Assembly: GCA_013115135.1 (NCBI GenBank)
Contig: JABANP010000091.1
Coordinates: 1-64,000 of the forward strand
Reading direction: 5' to 3'
Source of the DNA: Perkinsus olseni
Lineage: Eukaryota > Perkinsozoa > Perkinsida > Perkinsidae
Length of the DNA: 64,000 bases
Positions within the stretch are counted from its first letter, which is position 1. Each line of letters starts with the position of its first letter. The position numbers and the translations under genes were made by a program. Below, in pieces: positions 32,514 through 43,497 of this stretch. The notes beneath the pieces were generated by a model that ran no database searches, was not told the origin of the DNA, and saw only the letters and a program-made list of their open reading frames with translations.

Positions 32514-33687
32514 TTACTTATACGCCTCCATCTCCGCCTCTATCATGGCAACCCTAAGCTCAGCCTCAGCCACTTCAAACTGCTCCTCTATACCTCGCTC
32601 GCAGAGGGCCGTCGCCTGCCTGACATACACCAGGAGAGCTACAATGACGGACAGTCGGTGGCGGTAGCAGCGGCACTACCTGATAGCAACGTCAATGACC
32701 GCGGCAGTTGTGGTATCACAGTAATCATAAGCAGCCTTCAACTTAGGATCGTCTAGGGCACATGCCGGTCTAAACCATCACATGATGATCCAGACCGAGG
32801 TGATGCAAGATGTAATATACCCGGGTGGGGCCACTAGATCGTCCAAGGTGAGCTCCTTGAAAGCCGGCTTATCCTTAGGATCCTCCTCCTTCATCGTTTT
32901 CTCTGCTTTAGATGACCCATGGCTTGACTCCTTTACCTTGGGGTTTGGGTCAGCTTTGACGTAATCTGCACCTCCACTCCCACTGCCTGGACCACCGCAA
33001 TCACTAGAGAGACATGAGTTTCGATGAATCCTCAGCTGAAGCCCAACTTACACCTCGATGCCTTTAATTTCATTATTGTTGCTGCTGTTGATACTACCAA
33101 ACTGAGGCCCTGCCAAGCTTTCAGTCTTCATGACGGTTGTTGGGAATTGCATTGACCCCAGTAGGACCACTGGTGGTAGTGGATGGAGTGGTACTGGCTA
33201 GATACTGCGGCATTTGATCATGTGGCATTACACCAGGAGGGGGCAGTCATAGTTGCCTGATGAACTTCTCGTAACAGACGACCATGACCAGTGCTAACTA
33301 ACCCTTACTCGATTGCCTGGGCCGTGCTGCTGTTGCTGTGGTTGCATGAGAATACCACCGCCCATAAGGAATCCTGAGGTAAAAATAACACCTTGGCCCA
33401 TACCACACGATATCGAATTACACTCCTTCTCCTTACCAGGGTATCCGGTGGGGTAGACCATAGCAGCGTTAGGTACCAAAGGAGGGCCAGGCATCATACC
33501 ATAAGGGGGCATGGCAGGGTATGGCATCGGCATAGGGGTCGGTAGTCCCGGCGGCTGCATTGCCCCACCCCCTTGCTGTGTGAGTGATGCTGCCGGGTGG
33601 GAACCAAACGGCAGAGGCTGCTGCTGTGGTTGTGGTTGTGTTGTCTGATTGGGATTGGATAGGGTTATACGGGTTGTTATATGACAT
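32514..33687 (-). CDS. Hypothetical P/Q-rich protein with charged helical C-terminus
   Basis: Not recognised. The N-terminal exon from ATG 33687 is N/Q/T-rich; the proline-rich run (MPMPYPAMPPYGMMPGPP) lies in a neighbouring frame, so a small intron or a frameshift near 33640 must be assumed. Further minus-strand segments: VMPHDQMPQYLASTTPS (about 33190), a block with VKADPNPKVKESSHGSSK and PAFKELTLDDLVAP (about 32835-32990), AAYDYCDTTTAAVIDVAI (about 32690-32750) and a helical last exon CERGIEEQFEVAEAELRV with stop at 32514. Disordered N-terminus plus helical tail would suit an RNA-processing or transcription adaptor; this is inference. Confidence 0.45.
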
Positions 33688-33827
33688 TAAAGGAGTATCA
33701 ACAGCATCATGAAAACGTTACTATAATGACGATGATGCTGCTGCGTATAACCTCACCCACTGACACACAAGCATGGATGAATCAGGAATGATACAATGAT
33801 GACAACAACGTGAAAATGATGGAGCTC

Positions 33828-35239
33828 CTAGCCTCTCCTCGTCGTCAATCCCTCACCATGGACGATGTTGTCATCACCACCGCCGCCGAACTGTAGCCAT
33901 GTGCCCCTTTTGATGGTAACCTTGATCCTAGTACCCAGTTTAAAGCGTATATCCATGATACCTTCCCTGGGGCGTAGCACTACAGTGGCAAGTGTATCAT
34001 CCTCTTGGATTGGCTCCTGTGATAGTACTTCCCGGGCTGATATATTAGCTGGTACCATACCATCCGTTGATAGCCGAGGCTCCTTATTGCATTGATGTTC
34101 GTTCGTTGCCCCAGCCCGGTGCTGCTGCAGCTAGCAACGACTCAGTGAGCTTAGTCAGCCTATCATGTGATGACTCACCGACGTCCTTTGGGATATCCTC
34201 AGTCGGCTTGATTGATGAGGTAGGCTGTGAGTGGTTAGCCCTGATGACCATCCCCTTCTCCTTGTCTTCATCTCCCCCTGCTGCCTCCACCTTCCGCGTC
34301 CAGATATCATTCCCAGCCATCTCAGCCTCGAGCACCTCATCAGGATTATTGGTACATGTAATGACCAGTGCAGCGGACGTATAGAGCCCTATGTCCCTCA
34401 GTGCCTTCCTCAGCATGCCCTCTATCCTCTCAATGGTATCCAACTCTCCCAATAAAACAGCCCACTGTAACACAGCCATGGGCAGCACTTCCGAGCCGAC
34501 TCCTCGGTCGATGAGCCCTGCAAGAGCACGCTCATACCCATGGCCTGCAATATTATACAGGTTGTAGAGACACATGGCGACCCCTCTACTATTGATACCA
34601 ATGGGACTGGCTATACAGCCTACATCATAGACAAGGGCCCAGTCTCGATGACCAGTAGGTAGATTAATGAGGTAGCATGCATCATCTCCTCCCGTGGTTG
34701 TACGTGTCACAACTCATATCAACTGTCTGAGCACAGATACCACTCCTTGGGGAACCAAAGCCAGTACATCTACCCTTCACCACTCGAGGAGAACAGCAAC
34801 AGTTGGCACCCTCAGTTTTATCGTCGATGAGGGTTGTGGAGGCTTGGTCGATTTCTCCCTCCGTCTCCTTCTTCTTACTAGGTTCTATCTGATGTACCTC
34901 CCTCACAGCAAACTTGCATATGTCACAGAATTGAGGCTTGCTAGCCGCTTTATAGCACTTATTACACCATGACCTGCACATGCACTTCCTCCGGGGTATA
35001 TCCATGATCCTACTGGAGCACACTGAGCACCTGGCTGCATACCGATACACGTACATGTCCATTTCGTACATAGTCAACAACTGCCATATCGAGCCTCCTA
35101 GACCAACCTCGGGGCTACTCAAGGATTCATCCATGCCCTCGAAGAAATCATAAAGTGATGGTGAAAGGTGCTTGGTTGCCCGAGCTGCGGCTGATGCGAT
35201 ACTCTGCCACTTCTTTTCACCAAGTCCAAAGATGTCCAT
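33828..35239 (-). CDS. Cys-rich protein with C45/AAT-like NTN-hydrolase C-terminal half
   Basis: Exon 1 from ATG 35239 encodes MDIFGLGEKKWQSIASAAAR, a Cys-rich segment (CSVCSSRI, KCMCRSWCNKC, CDICKF) that could bind zinc, and GANCCCSPRVVK. A roughly 65-bp intron joins in phase to a second part with INLPTGHRDWALVYDVGCIA, IGINSRGVAMCLYNLYN, SEVLPMAVLQWAVLLGELD and IGLYTSAALVITCTNNPDE. A last segment, DDTLATVVLRPREGIMDI, ends by 33828. The G-x-N-x-x-G-x-A...N-L pattern and the final strand resemble the acyl-CoA:6-aminopenicillanate acyltransferase/C45 family, whose nucleophile is an N-terminal Cys after autocleavage; CCS here could be that site. The Cys-rich insertion is unusual. Function assignment is tentative. 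Confidence 0.4.
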
Positions 35240-35707
35240 ACTTCCAGATCATCCTGCAAGGCTTTCCTAGTCCTCTTCCCAACAGCCGCGGATAGATTCC
35301 TTCCCAGTTCACGGAAGGTATCTCCACGTATATGGAATAACCTTTCATGGTGATTATCGAGGACACTGCGGCGGGCAGGGGCAGTTTGTCGACGACGATG
35401 ACGATGATGTCCAGACTACCGAGGCAGGATGGATAGCCCTGGGAGGACACATCGGAAGAGAGCTGGAGAACGGAATGAGAGAACAACTGAGAGCGAGAAC
35501 TACTAGTACAGAGGGAAGCCGAACGCAAGACCGTGAAGCCGGTATATGCTATTACGTGAGGAATACAGAAACACTCGGTCCCCACAGAGGACTACTACTG
35601 CTACTACTAATACTACAGTCAGTAGTGATGATGATGATGAGGGCAAACAGTAGTGCAGGAAGGGATATCAAAAGACACAGGTGATTGGTTGCATCTTAGA
35701 TAGTTCT
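35240..35707. other. Spacer upstream of the Cys-rich gene
   Basis: An open minus-strand frame (35217-35585, containing MKGYSIYVEIPSVNWEG) may be a 5' exon of the Cys-rich gene, but no clean splice joint was found. Otherwise no feature. Confidence 0.4.
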
Positions 35708-38334
35708 CTAGTATGGGGAAGCACGATACTGTGGCTGTTGTTGTGGGGGATAGGGAGACGTCTGCTGTTGTTGTGGCATCCCGTAAGGCGTCCGAGTAGG
35801 GTACTGCTGTGGGTAGGGATACATACCCTGGTTATTGTATGGCATGTCATACCTACACCCACAACGCATAGAATAGTCGTCATCATCGTCACGATAAGTT
35901 CCCACTACTACCTTCCATCACGACCAAAGGAGCCTTCCCCTCTTGACTGGCCATAGGGAGATCCAAAGCCACGTGCTTGGTATCTACTCCTAGACCTCAC
36001 AATGGCTTTGTCGGTAATGCACTTACCCAAATTGATGACGATTGTGGTCGTGATGGTCCATTGGTGGTCCGCCCCTGGATGATGATCTCCCAGGACCACA
36101 GATGGCTGGATCTCTCGTGGCCGGTTTCACATCAAGCTGACGATGATGACAGGTGGAGGTTCACGATTGGTTCGATGTTTTTAATCCTACCCAATGACCA
36201 TCGATAGAGTTGTTGCTGCCACCATTACAGGCTGCTTGAGCCTCCTCTGGAGTGGTATAGGTGCAGTAGGCGAAGCCTCTCGGACGACCAGTCATACGAT
36301 CGGTCATAATGATACAGTCTACCACACTGCCATACTGTGACATTACCTCTTGTAGTTGACCTGATGATGATGATCGAGGTACGGCCGTTAGCACTACTGT
36401 AGTACTGCTACTACCATTATCGACTGAGGTTGGTACACCACCAATGAAGACTTTAGAGGGATTATCTCCAGCTACACTACCACTACCATCAGGAAGAGGG
36501 GGCCCTGATGATGATCGAGGTTGAGGGTAATGTCGTAGCGGCCTGAAGAAAGTGAAACATAGTATGGTGATGATAAAACTACTGTTACTACCCAGGGCCT
36601 GAGACGGTGTCGATCGGAGCGGAACTGCCACGATGGAAGGGTAGTGGGGAGAACCTAAAGTATAACCAGTCGTGATTGACATAAGGGAAGCAAAATAGCA
36701 CAAGCATCACGCTCATGACGGGAGGGTAACATAAACTAGTCTAGACTGTACTATGTAATCCTAGTATGGTGGTTATTGTTGTTGATAACTACCTACCCTG
36801 GAGGCGGACCCGATGGTGATGATGCTGATCCTGGAGCACTTGAACCTCGAGTAGCTATCTTAACATCAACCTAGACGACGACGGTCACTACGACGGCGAC
36901 GATGAAATAAGAATACTATCGGACGACCCTGATAATACCCTATCATCACACCAGAGACCACAGACTGAGGGGGCTTCACAAGGTTTCCTGAAGACTCTAC
37001 TGCAGTCATTCACATGGCTAGTGTATTCACATGTCATTCACACTTATCGACAATAGCAGTGTATCCATCATACCACTGTATCCTGATTGCTATATGATCC
37101 CACCTGCTGTATGATTCACAGCAAGAGCCTTCCTGTCTACGTACTACTGCCTATCATTCATCCGTTGTTGTTATTATTACCCATTTGCCATCAAGAACAT
37201 TAGCATCACCAGCATCCATGGCGGCTTGGGCCTCCTCAGGGGTTGAATAGGTAACGTAGGCGAAGCCTCGAGGTCTGCCAGTTATCCTATCCTTCATCAC
37301 AACCGAGTCTACTATATTCCCATAACGACAGAAGAACTGATCCAGTCGGACTGAACGAGGATGAGCAGTCACAGGTCCAAGTGCTACTGATACTTACCTT
37401 GATCCATGTCTGATGGTATACCACCAATGAACAGCTTGCATGGGTTATACCCACTACCATCATTGAATGGTGATGAGGGAGGGGGCATGGATACACGACC
37501 CCCAGCAGCAGCAGGATACATATCGCCATAACCATCATCGTACATCGAGGGGCCCCGGCCTTTACCCATACTGGGAGTATATCTACCATAGCATACACGC
37601 AGTATAAAAAGGAGGAGGCCTTACCTCCCACAATCGCTGCCACCAAACATACCACCACTGGGAGGAGACATGAAATCTGAGGTAAAAAGTTTGAGGGTTG
37701 GTATGGTCATTAAGAGAAGACTCTCGTACCACCACCACGGTTCGAGTGTTGAGGCGGAGGCGGCCCTTGTATCGTAGCTCGCTTAACATCGACCATCTTG
37801 TCCATCAGTACATGAGGGCCACTTGCTAGGCATAACTGAGGGGAGATGAAGGATAGAGGGAATCGTTGTAGTAGCATTATCATGCTCATTGCTACTACTA
37901 CTACTACCTCAGTAGCATCGAGAGTCGTGTAAGTGACGAAGCCGAAGCCTCTAGTCCTGCCTGTGACTCTATCAGTCATCACTATAGAGTCCTCTATGGT
38001 ACCAAACTGACCAAAATGCATATCAAATTGTTCATTATCGCAGCTTGATGGTAGGCCTCCCACAAACAACTACAGACAGAAGAAGGCAGTAGTAGCGTTG
38101 TAGCGATGTACAGCTGCTACTCACCTTTCGCTCCTGTCTACTAGATGCATCGCCTACGGGAGGCTCATGCGGTAATGGCGGCACTGCAGTCGTAGTGCCG
38201 GGAAGAGGAACAGGGGCGTCCGTTGTGGTCGAACTCTCGTATCCAGGTGGAGGAAGGCTGCAGTTATTATCATTACCGTCACCGTCATCTGCTGTCGTTG
38301 ACGTGGGTTGTTGCTGTTGTTGATATGACGACAT
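35708..38334 (-). CDS. Triple-RRM RNA-binding protein, paralogue 1
   Basis: Musashi/DAZAP1/Hrp1-like RNA-binding protein. ATG at 38334; exon 1 (38125-38334, 70 codons) is Q/T/P-rich and ends RQERK. A 55-bp intron leads to RRM1 with RNP2 LFVGGLPSS and RNP1 RTRGFGFVTY, followed by the linker MVDVKRAT. RRM2 has LFIGGIPSD and RPRGFAYVTY (about 37150-37440); RRM3 has VFIGGVPTS and RPRGFAYCTY (about 36170-36460). The tail contains RSRSRYQARGFGSPYGQS and a P/Q/Y-rich end finishing RASPY at 35708. The R-x2-P-Y terminus fits a PY nuclear-localisation signal for transportin. First of three tandem paralogues with the same domain order. Likely nuclear mRNA-processing factor; targets unknown. Some exon joints are approximate. 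Confidence 0.8.
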
Positions 38335-38798
38335 AGACGATGATGATAATAATATGCCACCTACAGCAGGAGGGCTGATGGTACTAGCATGCTTTCCTCG
38401 CCCAACACAAGCAGTAGTAGTGTACTTCTCGCAATGATGACGATGTTAAGAAATGGTTACAGTGGACGACGACGACGACGATGGTGATGATGATGAGGAG
38501 GAGGAGGGCCAGCGGAGGGCGACGCTAAAGCAGCACCAAAGCCCCAGCATCTACAACAGTCGTCTATATGCCGGTGCTCCCCGAATGCAGCCGCGGCAGC
38601 AGCGCCGGTAGCCAATGAAAAGAACGGACAACGACAAGGACAACAACAGCAATGATGACAAAGGTATCGCCTTATGATGGTTCTTATGAAACCTTGGTAA
38701 ACAACCGTGGATCCGTGCTACTGGTGACCATGGTTGGCGTTGTAGTAGCAGTAGAATGAGCACGATCTGCTGGAGGTATAATACAAAGTGAGGAAAGG

Positions 38799-41700
38799 TT
38801 AGTAAGGGCCAGAGCGATACTGCTGGGCTGCCATCTGCTGCTGCTGGAACTGCTGTTGTTGCTGCTGCTGTTCCTGTTGTTGTTGTTGCTGCTGCATGTA
38901 CTGTGGAGGGAACCTACCAAACATCCCCATCGGGGGCACGAAGCCAAAGCCGGCGCCTCCACCCATCGACGATGATGGCGGAGGGGTGGACATTGGTGCG
39001 ACAGGGGGGCAGGGGAATGACGTCGTCGGCGTTAACCGCTGCACATGCTGGGAAGTGATATGCTGCTGCTGATTGAACGGATACTGATGCTGCTGCGGCG
39101 GCGGCTGCTGTGACAAAACTGCGGAGGCTGGAATCATCCCAGGTGGGGGTGCTTGTTGTGGTGGGTACGAAGGGGGAGGTGGAGGCATCGGAACAAAAGT
39201 CGGTGGTGCTCTGTACCCTTGGTGATGCTGATAGAAGGCAACAGTATTAGCAGTCGTCCCAGTCCCCATGGGTAGGCCACCACTGTATACTGGCCCAGTA
39301 GTAGTAGGAGGAGGAGGCATCATTGACCTGAGCACGAGAAGGGTGAGGAGTGTATGAGCATTCATTACCTACTGTTGAGGAGTAGAAGCTGGCGGTGTGG
39401 TCATCACCATGCCGTACTGTGGTGGTGGAGGTGGAGGAAAGCCTTGAGTCGCCTGCTGCTGCTGCTGCTGTTGACTGTTGTTGAGTGGGATGAACGTACC
39501 GGGTGGCGGAGTTGACACCTGCTGCTGCTGCCGCTGCTCTGGTTGTGGCTGCTGCATCAAGCCGTGCTGTTGTTGTTGTTGGTGCAGGGCCTGGTCGGGC
39601 ATAGGCTGCTCATGTCGAGGACCCCCCAAAGACTGCTGCTGCTGCTGTCGCTGCTGTAGCGGCGGCTGCTGCTGCTCATTGCCAGCATCCTGCACTCGTT
39701 GCTCGGGCTGTGAGTACTTTCGGTCTTCAACCACTGTCTCTTCTTCTTGTCTATGCGGCGACAGCTGCTGCTGCGGCGGCGGCGGCTCTTGCTGCCTTAG
39801 TTGTGGCTGGGCCTCGTGCTGTTCCTGGTGTTGTTGATCTTCATCATCGCCATCATCCGATGTACCGTGATGATCTGGCTGGTCCTTAGGCCTTAGACTA
39901 CTCTGATAACGACTGTAGCCAACAAGAGTGCGTTCTTGCTTATCGTCCCGCCTCTTCCCCGACGTATACCTACCACACGGAGAGACTGGTGAAGCCTCAT
40001 AGGCCTTCAGCATCGATGGCTAGTATCAGGCATTGCTAGGACGAGGATAAGCAGCAAGAGTAATACCTACCCAGTAGTGTAGGTATCCGACGAGCGGCCA
40101 CCCGGTCGCCTGTATGGTGATGGTGAGGGTGATGTACGTTGCTGCTGGTGGTGGCGTTGTTGTTGTGATTGATAATAGGCACCGGTTCTAGGGCTAGTAT
40201 TGCTGCTACTACTGCCACCATTGCGGTAATGACCACCGCCACTACCCTGCTGCTGTTGCTGTTGGATAACTTGGAAGGCTTTACCCACATGTTCCATACT
40301 GCGGGAAGAGGGCTTCACTTGTACCTTACAATAATACAGTCTGCCGACACGTGATGATGATGATGATGATAAAGGCTCCTCCCAGATGGCATCTCACGGA
40401 GGGTCACGCCTGAAGCCTTATTACCCATTTGCCGTCTATAACGTTATTGCTGTTGCCATTGATTGCTGCCTGGGCCTCTTCGTTGTTGGAGAATGTTGCA
40501 TATGCAAAACCTCTATGTCGGCCAGTGTCCCGATCATACATGACGGTAACATCCAGTACATTCCCATACTGGGATAGGTGCTCGGTAACACGATCTGAGC
40601 ATCATCACCACCATCACCACAAGCATCGCAGGTGAACCAGTCGCATAGCTACCTTGGTCAGCAGACTGAGGAAGGCCACCAAGGAAGACTTTGCAGGGGT
40701 TGTCAGGGAGCCTGGAGAAAAGACGACGACTATGGGCCACCATCCGGATGATCGACGAAAGCTCACTTCGGCTGCTGTTGTTGCTTCTGTGCTTGCTGGG
40801 TCGAATAAGCACCCCGCTGTTGCTGGTACGACCCATACACAGCGCCCGACGTGGGTTTGAACGTCTCCGTATTAGTGGTGGTAGGAGGAGGAGGAGTAGA
40901 AGTAGGGAACTCCAGTCGTGTACAGGGCTTCACTTCCACCTGATGTCATCGACGCATCAATCATTGTGAGACGTCCATACTGTACTCACCCATTTGCCGT
41001 CCATAACATTGCTATCACCACCACGGCAAGCAGCATTAGCCTCGGCAGGGGTTGAAAAGGTAGCATAACCAAAGCCACGGTTACGGCCAGTGCCTCTGTC
41101 AAACATGACATTACAATCGACTATGTTACCATATTGGCCAAGCATATCAGTCAAACTATCTGAGGGTAGTAGGAGGTGGTGGTGGCGGACCCTGTTAGAA
41201 GGGCTATCACTACCTTCATCGGCGGAGGCTGGTAGACCTCCAATGAAAACTTTACTCGGATCATCGGGAACTCGATAAGGTAGAGTGTACGATGATGATG
41301 TACTCCACTTGCCTCCCGAGTATCCCCTGTAGCTACCACCGCCTCTGCTACTGCCCCCATAGTAGTAGATATTATCGCTATTAGTCCAAGCAGCTTTCAT
41401 GGGCCCTGAAGTGGCGCTCCTAATGCGACTATCCCCATGCTGGTATAATTACCCTGTTGTCGATGGCGAGTGACACGGGGACCAAGGCCGCCCTCAACAG
41501 CTCTCTTAACGTCTATGGTTTTATCCATAATCACGTGCGGGGCATGTGATCGAGGCAGACCTAAGAATAAGTGCACAGCATCATCATCGAAGCCTGCAAC
41601 GCTGACAATCGGTATGGTAGTACCTCCATATCCTGTGGCTGTAGGAACGTAATAAAACCGAAGCCTCGCGATCGTCCAGTAGCACGATCGATCATGACTA

Positions 41701-42307
41701 TAGAATCCTCTATCGCACCAAACTGTGAGAAGTATTCCCTTAGTTGCTGCTTATCGCAGTTCGGGGGTAGGCCACCGAGGAACAACTGACATGTCGATAA
41801 TAGCAACTATAGTATAGAGGACAGTAGTACCTTCCGCTCCTCCATCTTGAGCATTGGGGAATCACCATCATAATCACGAGTATGATGACGATGAAAACTC
41901 TTCTCCTTTTGGGGACTAGGCGATGATGATGACGTAGATGATGGAGAGGCTGGTGTTGGCGATGACGACGGTGCACGTGTTGCTGGTTGTGGTGATGAGG
42001 CAGGAGGATCAACACACGTACTGTATTTCCCCGCACGCGGCTGTTGTTGTTGTTGTTGTTGTTGCTGTTCAGTCAGCGTCTCTGATGCAGCATGCGGTCT
42101 ATTCTTAGAAGTGTATCGTGCCGACATGATCGACCATGTATTCCGTCGTTCCCCTGCTGCTGCTTGTGAATGACCATCACCATCGTCAGCAGTAGCCGCG
42201 GTGTTAGCAAGCTCCGCGTCGCCATCTACCGACGTAGTTGTCGCTAATGCTGTCGTGTCCTCAATAACCATTGAAGTCGGTGTAGGGGACGACGAGGCAA
42301 CTAACAT
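38799..42307 (-). CDS. Triple-RRM RNA-binding protein, paralogue 2, with long Q/P-rich tail
   Basis: Same architecture as paralogue 1. The N-terminal low-complexity exon (ATG about 42307; frame open further upstream) has a poly-Q run and ends KMEERK. An intron leads to RRM1 with LFLGGLPPNC and RSRGFGFITF (about 41640-41790) and linker IDVKRAV. RRM2 has VFIGGLPAS and RNRGFGYATF (about 40990-41260); RRM3 has VFLGGLPQS and RHRGFAYATF (about 40440-40700). The tail, 38799-40320, is the longest of the three, with several poly-Q and poly-P runs (CTG/CAG repeats in DNA), and ends YRSGPY: again R-x2-P-Y. Prion-like composition suggests condensate formation, as known for FUS/hnRNP-type proteins; that is inference. 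Confidence 0.8.
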
Positions 42308-42511
42308 CTTGAAGGAGTGGTATTTTGCAGAAGAAGTAGAAAAAGAACAGCCTAAGCCACGATTGTCGACGAGTGATTGGCCACCACCATTAGACTCACT
42401 GTAACAAACAAGCATCCGGTGGCAAAAGCTGTGATGACGAAGGAGACACGGGTAAACGGTGAATAAAAGGGAAAGATATCCGACGTGGTGGAAGCGATCC
42501 AAAAAGATCAT

Positions 42512-43497
42512 GAAAAGAAATGAAGCAGTCCGAGAACGTCCTCAACCGAGGCGGCAGCAACAGCCCAGCCCAAGCAGCAGTGAATAGGCCAGTGAATCCT
42601 CGAACAGGCCTGAATGACACCAATACAAAGTGTATATTCCTCAAAAAGCGTGGTGGCAGGAACGTCCAAGATAGTAGCATACGAATGATAATCTACCCTT
42701 ACCCCGGAATGTACCTATGCGCTCAAACCTATACTATAATTATCTTTCATTATTATGCATAATCCCCAATACCAAACCATGCCCAACTATCCTCTCCTTT
42801 GTTGCTGACATGAGGGATTTAGAGCTACAATGGTAATGGGACAGCATAGCGATGGAGTCCTGATACATTCGCTGTTGTTGATGGTGATGATACTATACCC
42901 TAATGAATATGTAGAAACTCTCAACGCTACGCTACTGTTGGAATAATGGTAGTACTACTGACGGCTGTTATGTTATACAATAGTAACCATAATAATAATA
43001 CAGATATCACGCCCATAGAAACCTTATTTAATGATAACCCTCATGATGACCATAAACCATTAGAACTACATATACACGGCGAAGATATTCATAGAATATG
43101 CTACCATGATGGGAAAAGACAATAATAATGATGATGTTGCGAGCTGCTGTTGAGCTACTACCCCTATGCATGTCTATAGCCATCAACTTATATACGTTAG
43201 AGGCATATACCGATAAAACAAGACCTGTGGAGAACATACACTCCCAAACGACGAGCTGATAACGCCAATCACTTTCTCATGGTTCCACACAGCGTCGTAT
43301 ACTATCCTGTATGCGAAATGGTAACAACAGACTAGTCACACCTATAAGGCTGAGGCCTTAGGGAAGGGTGAGGGATCATCAAAATGATGCTTACTTCTTG
43401 GAAAGCATTGCAATGAAACACAGAAGTAACTTTCCACCTCACCGAATAGCCGCCGTCAAGCACGCCAAAATCGGTATATGCTACCCCGTTATTACTA
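42512..43497. other. AT-richer spacer between RRM paralogues 2 and 3
   Basis: About 1 kb without a supported gene. Open frames are short. Likely 3' flank of paralogue 3 and promoter of paralogue 2. Confidence 0.5.

Noticed and set aside
39478..39837. Cys-rich plus-strand frame of 119 codons
   Set aside because: It is the antisense of CAG/CTG repeats coding for poly-Q in RRM paralogue 2.
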